A program made the position numbers and the translations under genes. A model generated the notes under the pieces. That model saw only the letters and a program-made list of their open reading frames with translations, did not search any database and was not told the DNA's origin. A stretch of DNA of 64,000 bases, from the NCBI GenBank assembly GCA_016800925.1, contig JABCPU010000092.1, forward strand, positions 62,001-126,000, written 5' to 3'. The DNA comes from Suillus spraguei (taxonomy: Eukaryota > Basidiomycota > Agaricomycetes > Boletales > Suillaceae). Shown piece after piece: positions 1 to 11,717 of the stretch (position 1 is the stretch's first letter; each line of letters starts with the position of its first letter).

Positions 1-1700
1 AGCTCCGGCACCCGGCAGTTAACACAATGTGAGGCAATACAATGATATTGATTTACACATGTTGAGTGCCGATCCCCGAGTGCCGGGTGCCGGAGCTTGG
101 GGTTTGGCATTCAACATGTGTAAATCAATATCATGGTATTGCCTCACATTGTGCTCACTCCTGGGTGCCGGAGCTTGGGGTTCAGCACTCAACATGTGTA
201 AATCAATATCATGGTATTGCCTCACATTGTGCTAACTCCCGGGTGCCGGAGCTCCGGGTTTGGCACTCAACATGTGTAAATCAATATCTTTGTATTGCCT
301 CACATGGTTCTAACTCATGGGTGGCGGGGTTTGGGGTTCGGTGTTAAAATATGTGGATCGATATCTTTCACATTGTTATGAGTCCCGAATCCCAATCCCC
401 GAGTGCTGGGTGCCAGAGTTCAGGGTTTGGCACTCAACATGTGTAAATCAATATCTTTGTATTGCCTCACATTGTTCTAACTCCCAGGTGCCAGGGTTCA
501 GGGTTTGGTGTTAAAATATGTGGATCGATATCTTTCACATTGTTATGAGTCCCGAGGCCCGAGTCCCAAGTGCCAGGTGCCAGAGTTTGGGGTTTGGCAC
601 ATAAAATATGTGGATCGATATCTTTCACATTGTTATGAGTCCCGAATCCCGATCCCTGAGTGCCGGGTGCCGGAGTTCAGGGTTTGGCACTCAACATGTG
701 TAAGTCAATATCTTTGTATTGCCTGACATTGTTCTAACTCCCAGGTGCCAGAGAGTGCTGGGTGCCAGAGTTCAGGGTTCAGCACATAAAATATGTGGAT
801 CAATAGATCCCCAAGTGCGGGTGCCGGAGTTCAGGGTTCGGCACTCAACATGTGTAAATCAATATCTTTGTATTGCCTCACATTGTTCTAACTCCCGGGT
901 GCCAGAGAGTGCCGGGTGCTGGAGTTCGGGGTTCAGCACATAAAATATGTGGATCGATATCTTTCACATTGTTATGAGTCCCAAATCCTGATCCCCGAGT
1001 GCTGGGTGCCGGAGTTCGGGGTTCGGCACTCAACATGTGTAAATCAATATCTTTGTATTGCCTCACATTGTTCTAACTCCTGGGTGCCGGAGTTCAGGGT
1101 TTGGCACTCAACATGTGTAAATCAATATCTTTGGATTGCCTCACATTGTTCTAACTCCCAGGTGCTGGGGTTCGGGGTTCGGTGTTAAAATATGTGGATC
1201 AATATCTTTCACATTGTTATGAGGCCTGAGTCCCAATTCCCGACTGCCGGGTGCCGGAGTTCAGGGTTTGGTGTCAAAATATGTGCATCGATATCTTTCA
1301 CATTGTTATGAGTCCAAAGGCCCGAGTCCCGAGTGCGGGTGCCAGAGTTCGGGGTTCAGCACTCAATACATGTGAATCAATATCTCTGTATTGCCTCACA
1401 TTTTCTAAGTCCTGGGTACCAAGTCCCGGGTGCCAGGGGTTGGGGTTCGGCACTTAAAATATGTAGATCGATATTTTTCACATGGTGATGAGTCCTGAGT
1501 CCCGGGTGCCGGGGTTCAGGGTTCGGCACTTAAGATGTATGGATTGATATGTTTCACATTGTTACCGGCACCCGGCACAAGGTGACTCAACAGATATGTT
1601 TCAAATTCTTTACATTTTGTGTCGAGTCCTGAGTGCCAGGTGCTAGGGTTCAGGGTTCGGCACTCAAAATGTGTGAATCAATGTGAGGCAATAAAAAGAC
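1..1700. repeat. Degenerate satellite array A
   Basis: About twenty imperfect copies of two intermingled units. One unit carries the word CATGTGTAAATCAATATC followed by TTTGTATTGCCTCACATTG and recurs about every 76-79 bp (for example near 115, 194, 270, 1034 and 1110). The other carries ATGTGGATCGATATCTTTC followed by ACATTGTTATGAGTCC. They are joined by GC-rich linkers built on GGTGCCGGAGTTCGGGGTT. Short open frames here repeat the unit and are not genes. The array runs off the left edge of the window. No known function; heterochromatic satellite is the simplest reading. Confidence 0.85.
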
Positions 1701-2558
1701 TTTGACCCACACATTTTTAGTGCTGAACTCCGAACTCTGACATCTGGTAGTCCACAATTTCGGGGTTTGGCACTCATGATTCTGCACTTGGGACTCAGAA
1801 AAATGTCAGACAATAAAAGGAATTTGATCCACACATTTAAAACTTGAAACTCACAAAATGTATATCATGTAAATTTTCTATTTCCTTACACAGTTCACCA
1901 AGTGTCAAGTACCAAGACCTGAGACCCGAATCCTGAATTCCTGGCAATGTACCAAGTGCTGAGTGCTGAGTGCCAAAACCCAAAACTTGAAACTTGAAAC
2001 ACAACACTTGAAACTCGCAAAAATCTGTATCATGTAAAATTTCTATTTCCTTACACAATTCACTGAGTGTTGAGTACCAAGACCCAAGACCTGAATCCTG
2101 AATGTAGGGTTGGCAGGCCAGCTGCGGAGGTCCGGAGGTCCGGAGATATGGAGATCAGGGCCAGAGATCATAGTGGAGATGGGGTGTGAAATACGGTATG
2201 TGACAGAAACTCGCAAAAATGTATATCATGTAAAATTTCTATTTCCTTACACAGTTCATTGAGTGTTGAGTAGCAAGACCCGAGACCTGAATTCCTGGCA
2301 ATGTAGCAAGTGCCTCATGCCAAAGCCCAAAACCCAAAACTTGAAACTTGAAACTCAAAACTTGCAAAAATCTGTATCATGTAAAATTTCTATTTCCTTA
2401 CACAGTTCACTGAGTGTTGAGTACCAAGCCCCGAGACCCGAATTCCTGGCAATGTAGCAAGTGCTGAGTGCCAAAGCCCGAAACTTGAAACTTGAAACTC
2501 AAAACTCGCAAACATCTGTATCATGTAGAATTTCTATTTCCTTACACAGTTCACCGAG
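1701..2558 (+). repeat. Satellite family B, forward copies
   Basis: Imperfect repeats of about 150-170 bp, recognised by ATTTCTATTTCCTTACACAG followed by TTCACNGAGTGTTGAGTACC, near 1872, 2037, 2236, 2386 and 2530. Positions 1701-1830 are a transition from array A. A 110-bp non-satellite block at about 2098-2210 (AGGGTTGGCAGGC to ATACGGTATGTGACAG) interrupts the array and returns at about 4960-5070. The same satellite lies inverted at 7.0-8.3 kb. Open frames across it are by-products of the repeat. Confidence 0.8.
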
Positions 2559-3225
2559 TGATTCCATTCCTCCGGATCTCCCTGCATTCCTCTCCGGACA
2601 TATTCCCATGCCACATGCATTACACCATTTGAGGTATGTCCTTGTCTCCAGCTCTCGGTTACCTCTGTTTCTGTCTTGATAATCTCTTTCGTACATATCT
2701 CATCTCTGAGTTCATTTTGTTATGTTCCATTGTACTTAGTAGTATGTTTCCGCATGGTTCATACATAGCCTTGGATTATGCTTACTGATCCTTACCTATG
2801 ATACCTACAGTATATAAACTTGCACTGAAGTACTCTGGACTTCAGTTTGGTCATTACTGTCTGATTACTTACTTTCTTCTTTCTACTTATTCTCTGCTTT
2901 ATATCTTGCTACCTTCTCATGTCAATATAACTCCATTCCATTCTCGCACTTGGGCTCTGGCCCTTGTAAGCCTCCGGTTCAGGCCTATGGGAGTATTCCC
3001 TAGGCCGGACCTTTGACCCTTTGTTATATTATACTTTCTGAACTTTGTCTGAACTCCAGTCTTTATCTCTGTTCACCTCCAGCTCTACCTTTGGTAGTCT
3101 TCCTCTGTTTGTTTCTACTCCGGACTTCATCTGTAGTAGCCTGTACCTTCCTTACATAATCTCCGGACCTACTCCTCCATAGTAGGGCAATACTTCCCCC
3201 CAAAATCCACAGAGCTCCGCTCCTC
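2559..3225 (+). mobile_element. LTR fragment, family LTR2
   Basis: This matches the promoter and downstream part of the long LTR2 family seen complete at 22,726-24,085 and 26,869-28,151. It keeps the TATA context ACAGTATATAAAC at about 2812 and the words CACTTGGGCTCTGGCCCTTG and CCTAGGCCGGACC. The 5' end is missing and the 3' side stops where the GGTGGGCC repeat begins. Its last 238 bp are nearly identical to 5093-5330, so the two were duplicated or gene-converted recently. Confidence 0.75.
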
Positions 3226-4260
3226 CATTTCACATATTACAGTGAACTATCTCCGTATTATACGAGTGAACGGACGTGCATAATATCCCATATGATACGG
3301 GCCAGCGGACCATGGGCCCATGGTAGAAATATCCTCATTGATGACGGATGGGCCAGGAGGAATATTATTCCCGATGACAGCGGGTGGGCCCATGCAAGGA
3401 ATATGTAGAGTAGATGAGTGGGCCGATGTACATGAATATCCGGTAGACGGATGGGCCGAGGTAGTTGGATATCATGTAGATGGGTGTATCAAGGTAGATG
3501 TGTATCAAATAGACAGGTATGTGAAGGGTACTTGTTATCACATACACAGGTGGGCCCAGACACATATTAAATATTTATTAGATGGGTGGGCCGAGGGTGT
3601 TGTACAGTATATTATATTAGATGGGTGGGCCGAGGGTGGTATAAAATATAGACGGGTGGGCCCATGTGTATGATAATGGTAGACATGACGGAGCTGAGGG
3701 AGTTGCATATCATCTGAATCAGAGGAGGTAATAAATCACAGTTACTGAGTTCCCGGAGCAGCAGGTGCTGTCTTGACATGGCCTTTTATGATGCTTAGGT
3801 TGTCTTGTAGAATGTGGAAACTGGGGTGCGAGGCTTGTGTTGCCCTACAAGACACCCAGCTCCGACCCCCGAAAATCAGATGAAGCATACCAAGTTCCAA
3901 GTTCCGAGTTCCGAGACCCAGGTCTCGACACATAATTCAGTCAATGTGAGACACCCAGTTCCGACCCCCAAAATTTGAGTGAAGCATACCAAGTTCTGGG
4001 AGCAGCAAGTGATGTCTTGAAATGGCCTTTATGGCGCTTAGGTTATCTTGTAGAATGTGGAAAGCGAGGTGCGAGGCTTGTGTTGCCCTACAAGACACCC
4101 AGTTCCGACCCCCGAAAATCAGATGAAGCATACCAAGTTCCGAGTTCCGAGACCTGGGTCTCGACACATAATTCAGTCAATACGAGACACCCAGTTCCAA
4201 CCCCCGAAATTTGAGTGAAGCATACCAAGTTCCAGAGTTCCGAACCTGGGTCTCAACAAA
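3226..4260 (+). repeat. Dispersed GGTGGGCC-rich repeat (R3), forward copy
   Basis: Non-coding repeat with the word GGGTGGGCC spaced every 25-40 bp between A/T-rich linkers. It begins at CACATATTACAGTGAACTATC. From about 3720 it passes into a segment with two to three copies of a unit containing AGTTCCGAGTTCCGAGACC and GAAGCATACCAAG. The GGTGGGCC part recurs inverted at 9165-9871 and 25,676-26,828, and the extended part at 25,464-25,660. No terminal repeats or coding capacity were seen, so the class is unknown. Predicted open frames are repeat artefacts. Confidence 0.75.
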
Positions 4261-4715
4261 TGAATATCAGATATCCAGCACACTTCCAATCATCTGGTAT
4301 TTCATTGAGCAATGGATGATAATACAGCTTTGAAAGCCAACATCATCCAAGGTTCCCTTATCTGATCCTTGCTATCTCCACCCCCTTTAACACCAAAGTC
4401 TGGACATCCAGCATTCAGCATCTGATTTCCCAATATCAACTTGCAACATGAACACTTCTTCCATGTCCACTTGTGACATAAAAATCTGGTGCACTTGGGC
4501 CCTGGCCATCACTCATGAAGCAGGGGCATATACTGAACAAAAATTCAATGCAGAGAAGACTGGAGGAGAACCAGTTATACCTTCTCTGAACCTGGACACT
4601 GATCTGGTGATGGCGTGCGATCGCTTGGCTGATGTACTCATAAAGGCATATAAAAATCCCAGTGGGTCTTCCTGCAGATGTTGAAAATGTGTTTGATCAT
4701 TCAAATTCCTTCATG
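4261..4715. other. Unassigned spacer between repeats
   Basis: I see no repeat word shared with the rest of the window and no recognisable coding region. A 78-codon open frame at 4448-4684 has no family signature or splice context and is not called. Confidence 0.5.
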
Positions 4716-5092
4716 ACAGTTAAGATATCATGTAAAATTTCTATTTCCTTACACAGTTCACCAATTGTCAAGTAACAAGACCTGAGACCCAAATCCTGAA
4801 TTCCTGGCAATGTATGAAGTGCTGAGTGCTGAGTGCCGAAGCCCAAGACCCAAAACTTGAAATTTCAAAACTCGCAAACATCTGTATCATGTACAATTTC
4901 TATTTCCTTACACAGTTCACCGAGTGTTGAGTACCAAGACCCGAGACCTGAATCCCAAATTTAGGGTTGGCAGGCTAGCTGTGGAGGTCCGGAGGTCCGG
5001 AAATATGGAGATCAGGGCCAGAGATCATAGTGGAGATGGGGTGTGAAATACGGTATGTGACAGAAACTTGCAAAAATGTATATCATGTAAAA
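4716..5092 (+). repeat. Satellite B copies plus duplicated 110-bp block
   Basis: Two satellite B units (ATTTCTATTTCCTTACACAG near 4738 and 4900), followed at about 4960-5070 by the same 110-bp block found at about 2098-2210, ending in ATACGGTATGTGACAG. The arrangement suggests a duplicated stretch of the 2.1-3.2 kb region. Confidence 0.75.
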
Positions 5093-5818
5093 TTAGTATT
5101 CCCTAGGCCGGACCTTTGACCCTTTGTTATATTATACTTTCTGAACTTTGTCCGAACTCCAGTCTTTATCTCTGTTCACCTCCAGCTCTACCTTTGGTAG
5201 TCTTCCTCTGTTTGTTTCTACTCCGGACTTCATCTGTAGTAGCCTGTACCTTCCTTACATAATCTCCGGACCTACTCCTCCATAGTAGGGCAATACTTCC
5301 CCCCAAATCCACAGAGCTCCGCTCCTCCGTTTCTCCACTCCTCCACTCCTCCATTTCTGCATTCCTCCACTCCTCATCCTCTGGACCTCCTATCTCTGGA
5401 CCTCTTGTCCTGTCCTATCCTATCCTTGACCTCCTGTGGATCATATTTCCCCCTGGAGCCTTGCTCCAATCCTGCCCTAGACTTCATCCAGTGGTCTTCC
5501 CTTCACCCATTCTACTTGGGACTTGTCCCAGTAGTCTTACCTCTATCTCCGCCTACCTGCGGCATAGTTTTCTACACTTCTCCAGAAGTTTATTGGCACT
5601 CTATGGAGCAATCCAGCCCAAGAGTTCCTCTAAGGTTCTCCCTCGGACTTCACAAGAACTCCTCTTTGGACTTCATATGAAATTAGGGGCATGTACTCAG
5701 GCAAGGGGCACAGCACAGAAGCTGAGGCCAAGCCCCCATGAATTAGTATGACCCTCCAGTACGACCCCATGCAAAGCTGGAACTTCTGAATTGCCTCTGG
5801 TTTTGCATGGCCATAACA
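5093..5818 (+). mobile_element. LTR fragment, family LTR2 (3' half)
   Basis: It starts within LTR2 at GTATTCCCTAGGCCGGACC and runs to the LTR2 3' terminus TTTTGCATGGCCATAACA. The 5' half is absent. The first 238 bp duplicate 2988-3225 almost exactly. Confidence 0.75.
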
Positions 5819-5839
5819 GTTTTGAGTTTTGGCACTCAG

Positions 5840-7012
5840 CACTCAGTGATTCAATAATTTGCTTCTGGCAGAGGTAACATTCATTGAAAAAATTTGTATA
5901 TACCTCAATTACTATGCAATTATGCCAACCTCCTCACAAGACCCTTTAACCTTCACCTCAACATCCAAGAACAAAAACATAGAAAGTTGCATTTCTCACA
6001 CTTTTGATGTTTTCAGTATCTTACTCTTGCATAAATAATACAGCCTCTTCATATATCATTATAATACCATATATACTTGCTTTGTATGACAAGGATCAGC
6101 TTAAAATAGGCCGGAGTTTTGAACTAGTGTGAATGCTTACTATTTCTACTGATAAGGAGCCCATACTTTCAAAACATCAAAGTTTATTGATCAGACACCT
6201 GGAGTAGATTTGAAATACATTCACTATGATATATCTAAATTTATAAAACCATCCAACAAGAATTGAGTGCTGAGGAAGTGAAATAGATAAGAAATTGACT
6301 GTGGGAAAGTTCAAAGTCCCAAAATATCGAAAATGGTCAGTTGGGCAGTTGTAGGACTTTACGCTGGGTCAACTGAGATATACACCACATCCCTTTCACC
6401 ACCCTCCAACCTCAGGGCAATATGCAGTATAGGTTCCTTTAGTAGTCTAACATGTATTTACATATTTTGAATGAAATATTCAAACTGTACCATATATAAA
6501 TGTGACTTTGTGTAACAAGATGTCAATTGTCACTTTTCACACATATGTCATTTTACTTATCATTCAGTCAGTCCTTCATGGATCTTTCTAAAACTTCAAA
6601 TACATCATTAGGGACATATATGAGAGGTAAATCACGCATCAGATCACTTATCACAAGCTTGATTATTATGTAGGCTTCTTATCAGTAGAAATATCCCTGT
6701 ACATGACATATCAGATTTGTGGCCTATATACAACTGATCCTTTGCATATGACACATGTGGGAGTGTACTACTGTTGATGTGTGAGCAGGGCTGGCCATTT
6801 ATGCAATGATAAGACATTGAAAAACTTTAAAAATGATTGAGGAGCAACAGGAGGGCATCCATGATAAGATGGTCGAGATTGAACTGGATGTTGAGGTGAA
6901 GGTTAAAGGGTCTTGTGAGGAGGTGGACATAATTGCATAGTGATAGATGTATATACAATTTTTTTCAATGAATGTTACCTCTGCCAGAAGCAAATTATTG
7001 AATCACTGAGTG
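5840..7012. mobile_element. Non-autonomous element with long terminal inverted repeats
   Basis: The left end (CACTCAGTGATTCAATAATT at 5840) and the right end are inverted copies for about 130 bp, including the words GCTTCTGGCAGAGGTAACAT and CCTTTAACCTTCACCTCAAC. The central 0.9 kb is AT-rich and has no convincing gene. This is the form of a DNA transposon derivative or large MITE. No clear target duplication could be defined because the flanks are satellite words that repeat anyway. Superfamily is unknown. Confidence 0.65.
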
Positions 7013-8486
7013 CCAAGTCCTGAGTGCTGAGTGCCAAAACTTGAAACCCAAAACTTGAAACTCACAAAGTGTGAACTACCGAGACCCGGGACCCAAAACC
7101 CTGGCATACAGTTTCAAGTTTCAAGTTTCAAATTTTGGGGTTCAGGGTTTAGGGTTCGGGTTCCGGCACGAGGCACTTGTTACATTGCCAGGAATTCAGG
7201 ATTTGGGTTCCAGGTTTTGGTACTTGACACTTGGTGAACTGTATAAGGAAATAGAAATTTTACATGATACAGATTTGTGCGAGTTTCAAGTTTCAAGTTT
7301 TGGGGTTCGAGGTCTGGCACTCGGCACTTGTTACATTGCCAGAAATTCAGGATTCGGGTCTCAGTTCTTGGTACTTGACACTCGGTGAACTGTATAAGGA
7401 AATAGAAAATTTACATCTTAGACATCTTTGCGAGTTTCAAGTTTCAAGTTGTAAGTTTCGGAGTTCGGGGGTTGTGTTCCAGCACTCGGCACTTGTTACA
7501 CTGCCAGGAATTCGGGATTTGGGTCCTGGGTCTTGGTACTTGACACTCAGTGAACTGTGTAAGGAAATAGCAATTTTACATGATACAGATTTTTGCAAGT
7601 TTCAATTTTGAAGTTTGAAGTGTGAAGTTTTGGGGTTCGGGGGTCAGGTTCCGGCACTCAGCACTTGTTACACCGCCAGGAATTCGGGAATCGGGTCCCG
7701 GGTCTTGGTACTTGACACTCGGTGAACTGTGCAAGGAAATAGAAAATTTACATGATACAGATTTTTGCAAGTTTCAATTTTGAAGTTTGAAGTGTGAAGT
7801 TTCGGGGTTCGGGGGTCAGGTTCCGGCACTTGGCACTTGTTACACTGCCAGGAATTCGGGATTCGGGTCCCAGGTCTTGGTACTTGACACTCGGTGAACT
7901 TTGCAAGGAAATAGAAAATTTACATGATACAGATTTTTGCAAGTTTCAATTTTGAAGTTTGAAGTGTGAAGTTTCGGGGTTCAGGGCTCAGGTGCTGGCA
8001 CTCGGCACTTGTTATATAGCCAGGAATTCAGGATTTGGGTCCCGGGTCTTGGTACTTGACACTCGGTGAACTGTGTAAGGAAATAGACATTTTACATGAT
8101 ACACATTTTTGTGAGTTCCAAGTTCCAAGTTTTAAGTTTCGAGGTTCTGGGTTCGGGTTCCAGCACTTGGCACTTGTTACATTTCCAAGGATTCAAGATT
8201 CAGGTCCTGGGTCTTGGTACTTGACACTCGGTGAACTGTGTGAGGAAATAGGCATTTTACATGATATACATTTTTGCAAGTTTCAAGTTTTGAGTTTTGA
8301 GTTTCAGCTTTTTATTGCCTCACATTTTTCTGAGTCCCAAGTGCCAAATCCTGAGTGCTGAACCCCAGTAGTCCACAATTTCGGGGTTTGGCACTTGGGA
8401 TTCAGCACTCAGGACTCAGACAAATGTCAGGCAATCAAAAGATTTGATTCACACATTTTTGGTAGATATCTTTTTTGTCTCGAATC
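7013..8486 (-). repeat. Satellite family B, inverted array
   Basis: Seven tandem units in inverse orientation to 1.8-2.6 kb. GTGAACTGT starts at 7234, 7385, 7550, 7722, 7894, 8066 and 8231, giving spacings of 151, 165, 172, 172, 172 and 165 bp. The last 150 bp return to array-A-like words. Frames of up to 115 codons here encode repeating peptides such as GELCKEIEILHDTD and are not genes. Confidence 0.85.
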
Positions 8487-9160
8487 TGTTACGGCCATGC
8501 AAAACTGGAGGCTACTCAGACGTTCCAGCTTTGCATGGGGTCTCACTGGAGTGTCATAACTAAATCATAAGGGCTTGGCCTCCGCTCATGCGCTGTGCCC
8601 CTTATACAAGTATGTGCCCCTAATTTTGCATGAAGTCTGAGGGGGAGTTCCAGTGAAGTCCAGAGGGGAACTCCGGAGGAACTCTAGGGCTAGACTGCTC
8701 AATAGTGCGCCAACAGACTACTGGAGGATCATGGCAACCACACAGGAACTATTTCCGGAGGACAGGAAATACAGGTAAGACTACTGGGTTAAGTCCCAAG
8801 TAGAATGGAATGGAGGATGGACTGCCAGACAAAGTCCAGGGCAAGATAGGAGGGAAGCTCCAGGGGGAAAGATGATCCACAGGATGTCAAGGGTGGGGTA
8901 GGACAGGTCCGGAGGTCCGGAGATAGGGGTCCGGAGATAGGAGGTCTGGAAAGGGAGGAGTGGAGGAGTGTAGGAGTGGAGGACCAGAGAAGTGAAGCTC
9001 CATGGATCCAAGGGGAAGTATTTAGGACATTGATGAGGATCGGAAGTCTCAGATGTCAGAGGAGGGAAAGTCCGGACATAGTGGTGGGTGAGCTGTGCTC
9101 AGGGTGGGCTAGGATATGCATATGGTTAGCAAGCTAGCTGCAGAGGTCTGAAGGTCCAGT
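8487..9160 (-). mobile_element. LTR2 fragment, reverse orientation
   Basis: It begins with TGTTACGGCCATGCAAAACTG, the inverse of the LTR2 3' terminus, and follows LTR2 backwards for about 670 bp before passing into the R3 repeat. It is truncated at its 5' side. Confidence 0.7.
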
Positions 9161-9164
9161 CAGA

Positions 9165-9871
9165 TGATATACAACTACCTCAGCTCCGCCATGTCTACAA
9201 TTATCATACACATGGGCCCACCCGTCTATATTTTATACCACCCTCGGCCCACCCGTCTGATATAATATACTGTACAACACCCTCGGCCCACCCGTCTAAT
9301 ACAATATTTTATATAACACTCTCGGCCCAACCGTCTAATATGTGTCTGGGCCCACCCGTGTATGTGATAACAAATACCCTTCACATACCTGTCCACCTGA
9401 TACACATCTACCTTGGTACACCCAGTCAAAAAACTGTCCGCATGAGTCACCATTTTGTGAGCCTTGTATCTCCACCATATCTCCACCGATTCCCACGGTG
9501 TAGGGCTCAAATGAAAGCCCTGAGGCCATACTACAATGTGGTATAAGCATGTTTTTGAGGCATTTGTTTGTTCTCACACAATATTATAGATAGTGAAAAA
9601 TGCCAAAACATGCGGACAGTTTTTTGAGCCACTGTAACTACCTCGGCCCATCCGTCTACCGGATATTCATGTACATCGGCCCACTCATCTACTCTACATA
9701 TTCCTTGCATGGGCCCACCTGCCATCATCGGGAATAATATTCCTCCCGGCCCATCCGTCATGAACGAGGATATTTCTACCATGGGCCCATGGTCCACTGG
9801 CCCGTATCATACGGGATATTATGCATGTCCGCTCACTCGTATAATACGGAGATAGTTCACTGTAATATGTG
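9165..9871 (-). repeat. R3 GGTGGGCC repeat, inverted copy
   Basis: Inverse of the repeat at 3226-3720, ending at TGATAGTTCACTGTAATATG-like sequence at 9871. It is split by the small inverted-repeat element at 9423-9634. Comparison with 26,560-26,620 shows about 17 bp of R3 missing at that insertion point. Confidence 0.75.
9423..9634. mobile_element. MITE matching the arms of the Tc1 element
   Basis: A 212-bp sequence bounded by CAGTCAAAAAACTGTCCGCA on the left and the inverse of CAGTGGCTCAAAAAACTGTC on the right. It is nearly identical to the arms of the transposon at 10,315-11,931 and has no coding capacity. TA follows the right end; the left flank is CC rather than TA, so the left junction is altered. 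It could be mobilised by the neighbouring transposase. Confidence 0.75.
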
Positions 9872-10314
9872 CAGGGCCTGGAATTCCCTCTGCTGTTGGA
9901 GGAAGGCCTCCAGGGTAGTGCTCATATGCTCCATCGCAATCCGACTCCCTTCTGCTGCCGCAATGCCATCCTGGAGGAACCCATTGGTCCGAGCCAGCTC
10001 CACAACAATACCAATAGCAGCAGCCACCCAAGCCTGATCATCATACTCGACAACCTCCTCATCCGTACCTTCTATGGTCATTGGATTGGAAAAGACATCC
10101 ACTTCCAGCACATCCGGAGCAGGGCTCCTCTGACGGTCCTTGCCCTTGCCCTTCGGAGATGGAGTACCAACAGGACACTGTCTCTTCCGGCCCTTGGGCC
10201 CCTTGACAGATCCAGGCCTTCCAGGACAAGTGGCCTTGTCCTTCCAGCAGATGTCACAAGACTTGATCTAAGAATGTCAGATACCATCGGATCCGAAAAC
10301 CTTCGGACGACTTA

Positions 10315-10530
10315 CAGTGGCTCAAAAAACTGTCCGCATGTTTTGACATTTTTCACTATCTATGATATTGTGTGAGAATGAACAAATTCCTCAAGGACAT
10401 ACTTATACCACATTGTAGTATGGCTTCAGGGCTTTTATTTGAGCCCTACACCATGGGAATCGGCGGAGATATGGTGGAGATATAAGGCTTATAAAATGAT
10501 GACTCATGTGGACAGTTTTTTGAGTGTATA
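10315..10530 (+). repeat. Left arm of Tc1 element
   Basis: Outer end CTCAAAAAACTGTCCGCATG and, about 200 bp further in, the inverted word CATGTGGACAGTTTTTTGAG. The arm is therefore itself bounded by inverted repeats, as a MITE would be. Confidence 0.8.
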
Positions 10531-10674
10531 TTAAAACTATATAAATCATTATTTATGACACCATAAAAATCATGCCACTATTATATAAATTATAAAGTGG
10601 TGTCATTATGTTATTTTATGACTATATCTAACTATATAAACCAGAATATCTCATGTATCATAGTCATAATCACC

Positions 10675-11691
10675 ATGAAAGCCATCTCCTCTGCTCAAAG
10701 AGATAATATCCTCTCTCTGTCTTATGCTGGCCTCTCTGCTCGCCAAATTTCCTCTAGAACTGGAGTATGCAAGTCCACTGTGGCCAAGTTCATCAAAGAA
10801 AGCCACCCAGACAAGGAAAACTCTTGTGGAGGACGTCCATCCAAGCTTACCTCTACTGACAAAAGGGCTATTATCCAACATATCACTACAGGAAAGGCTG
10901 ATAATGCTGTCCAAGCCACCCATTATATCAATTCCACCATCACTACCCCTGTCTCTTCACAAACTGTGAGGAATGTTCTCAAGGCAGCTCATCTCAAGGC
11001 AGTAACAAAGAAGAAAAAGCCTCTTCTCTCCATCAAACATAGGCAGAGAAGACTAGCCTTTGCCTTAGCTCATCAACACTGGACTGTAGAGGACTGGAAG
11101 CGTGTTATATGGTCAGATGAGACCAAAATCAATAGGATTGGGTCAGATGGGAAGGTGTATGTATGGAAAAAGAAGGGAGATGGCCTAACAGACAGAGAGG
11201 TTAATGGGACTGTCAAGTTTGGAGGAGGTTCTTTAATGGTATGGGGCTGTATGGGATGGAATGGTGTGGGAATGCTTGCTGAGGTTGAGGGGAAGATGAA
11301 TGCTGAGCAGTATGTGGACATTTTAAATGACCACTTGCTGCCTAGCTTGGCAGAATCAGAGATTGATGAAGAAGATATCATTTTCCAACAGGATAATGAT
11401 CCCAAGCACACATCCAGAAGAGCTAGGGAATGGTTTGAAGAACATAACATCAATGTTCTTGACTGGCCAGCACAGTCTCCTGATGTCAATGTCATTGAAC
11501 ATCTCTGGGGAACACTCAAGAAAAAGCTTCAAGCCTATGAAAACCCCCCTAAAGGAGTATGGGAGCTTTGGGAGAGAGTAGCAGTGGAATGGGGGAAGAT
11601 CACAGCTGAGGATTGCCAGAAATTAATTGAGAGTATGCCTAGAAGGATAGAGGCAGTAATTAAAGCCAAGGGAGGTCATACAAAATACTAG
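10675..11691 (+). CDS. Tc1-type DD34E transposase
   Basis: A 338-residue transposase that cuts and pastes the surrounding element at TA sites. The start at 10,675 (CACCATGAA, good eukaryotic context; protein MKAISSAQR) is preferred to the upstream in-frame ATG at 10,597, which adds 26 untypical residues. The N-terminus has a helix-turn-helix (LSYAGLSARQISSRTGV, then STVAKFI) and a GRPSKL linker. The catalytic core shows D in VIWSDETKI, D in FQQDNDPKHTS and E in NVIEHLWG. There are 34 residues between the second D and the E, giving the DD34E signature. GGGSLMVWGC is also typical. No stops or frameshifts are present, in contrast to the LTR element around it, so this insertion is young. It lies inside the antisense gene of the LTR element. 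Confidence 0.95.
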   Translation: MKAISSAQRDNILSLSYAGLSARQISSRTGVCKSTVAKFIKESHPDKENSCGGRPSKLTSTDKRAIIQHITTGKADNAVQATHYINSTITTPVSSQTVRNVLKAAHLKAVTKKKKPLLSIKHRQRRLAFALAHQHWTVEDWKRVIWSDETKINRIGSDGKVYVWKKKGDGLTDREVNGTVKFGGGSLMVWGCMGWNGVGMLAEVEGKMNAEQYVDILNDHLLPSLAESEIDEEDIIFQQDNDPKHTSRRAREWFEEHNINVLDWPAQSPDVNVIEHLWGTLKKKLQAYENPPKGVWELWERVAVEWGKITAEDCQKLIESMPRRIEAVIKAKGGHTKY

Positions 11692-11717
11692 AATACCTGG
11701 TTATTACTGTAAAATAC

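Noticed and set aside
29..1457. Many overlapping open frames on both strands
   Set aside because: They translate the satellite unit again and again (NMCKSIS, CVNQYLCIASHC) and have no start context or domain.
7071..8361. Open frames of 105-115 codons encoding GELCKEIEILHDT-type peptides
   Set aside because: The peptide repeats follow the 151-172 bp satellite period; this is repeat translation and not a repeat protein gene.
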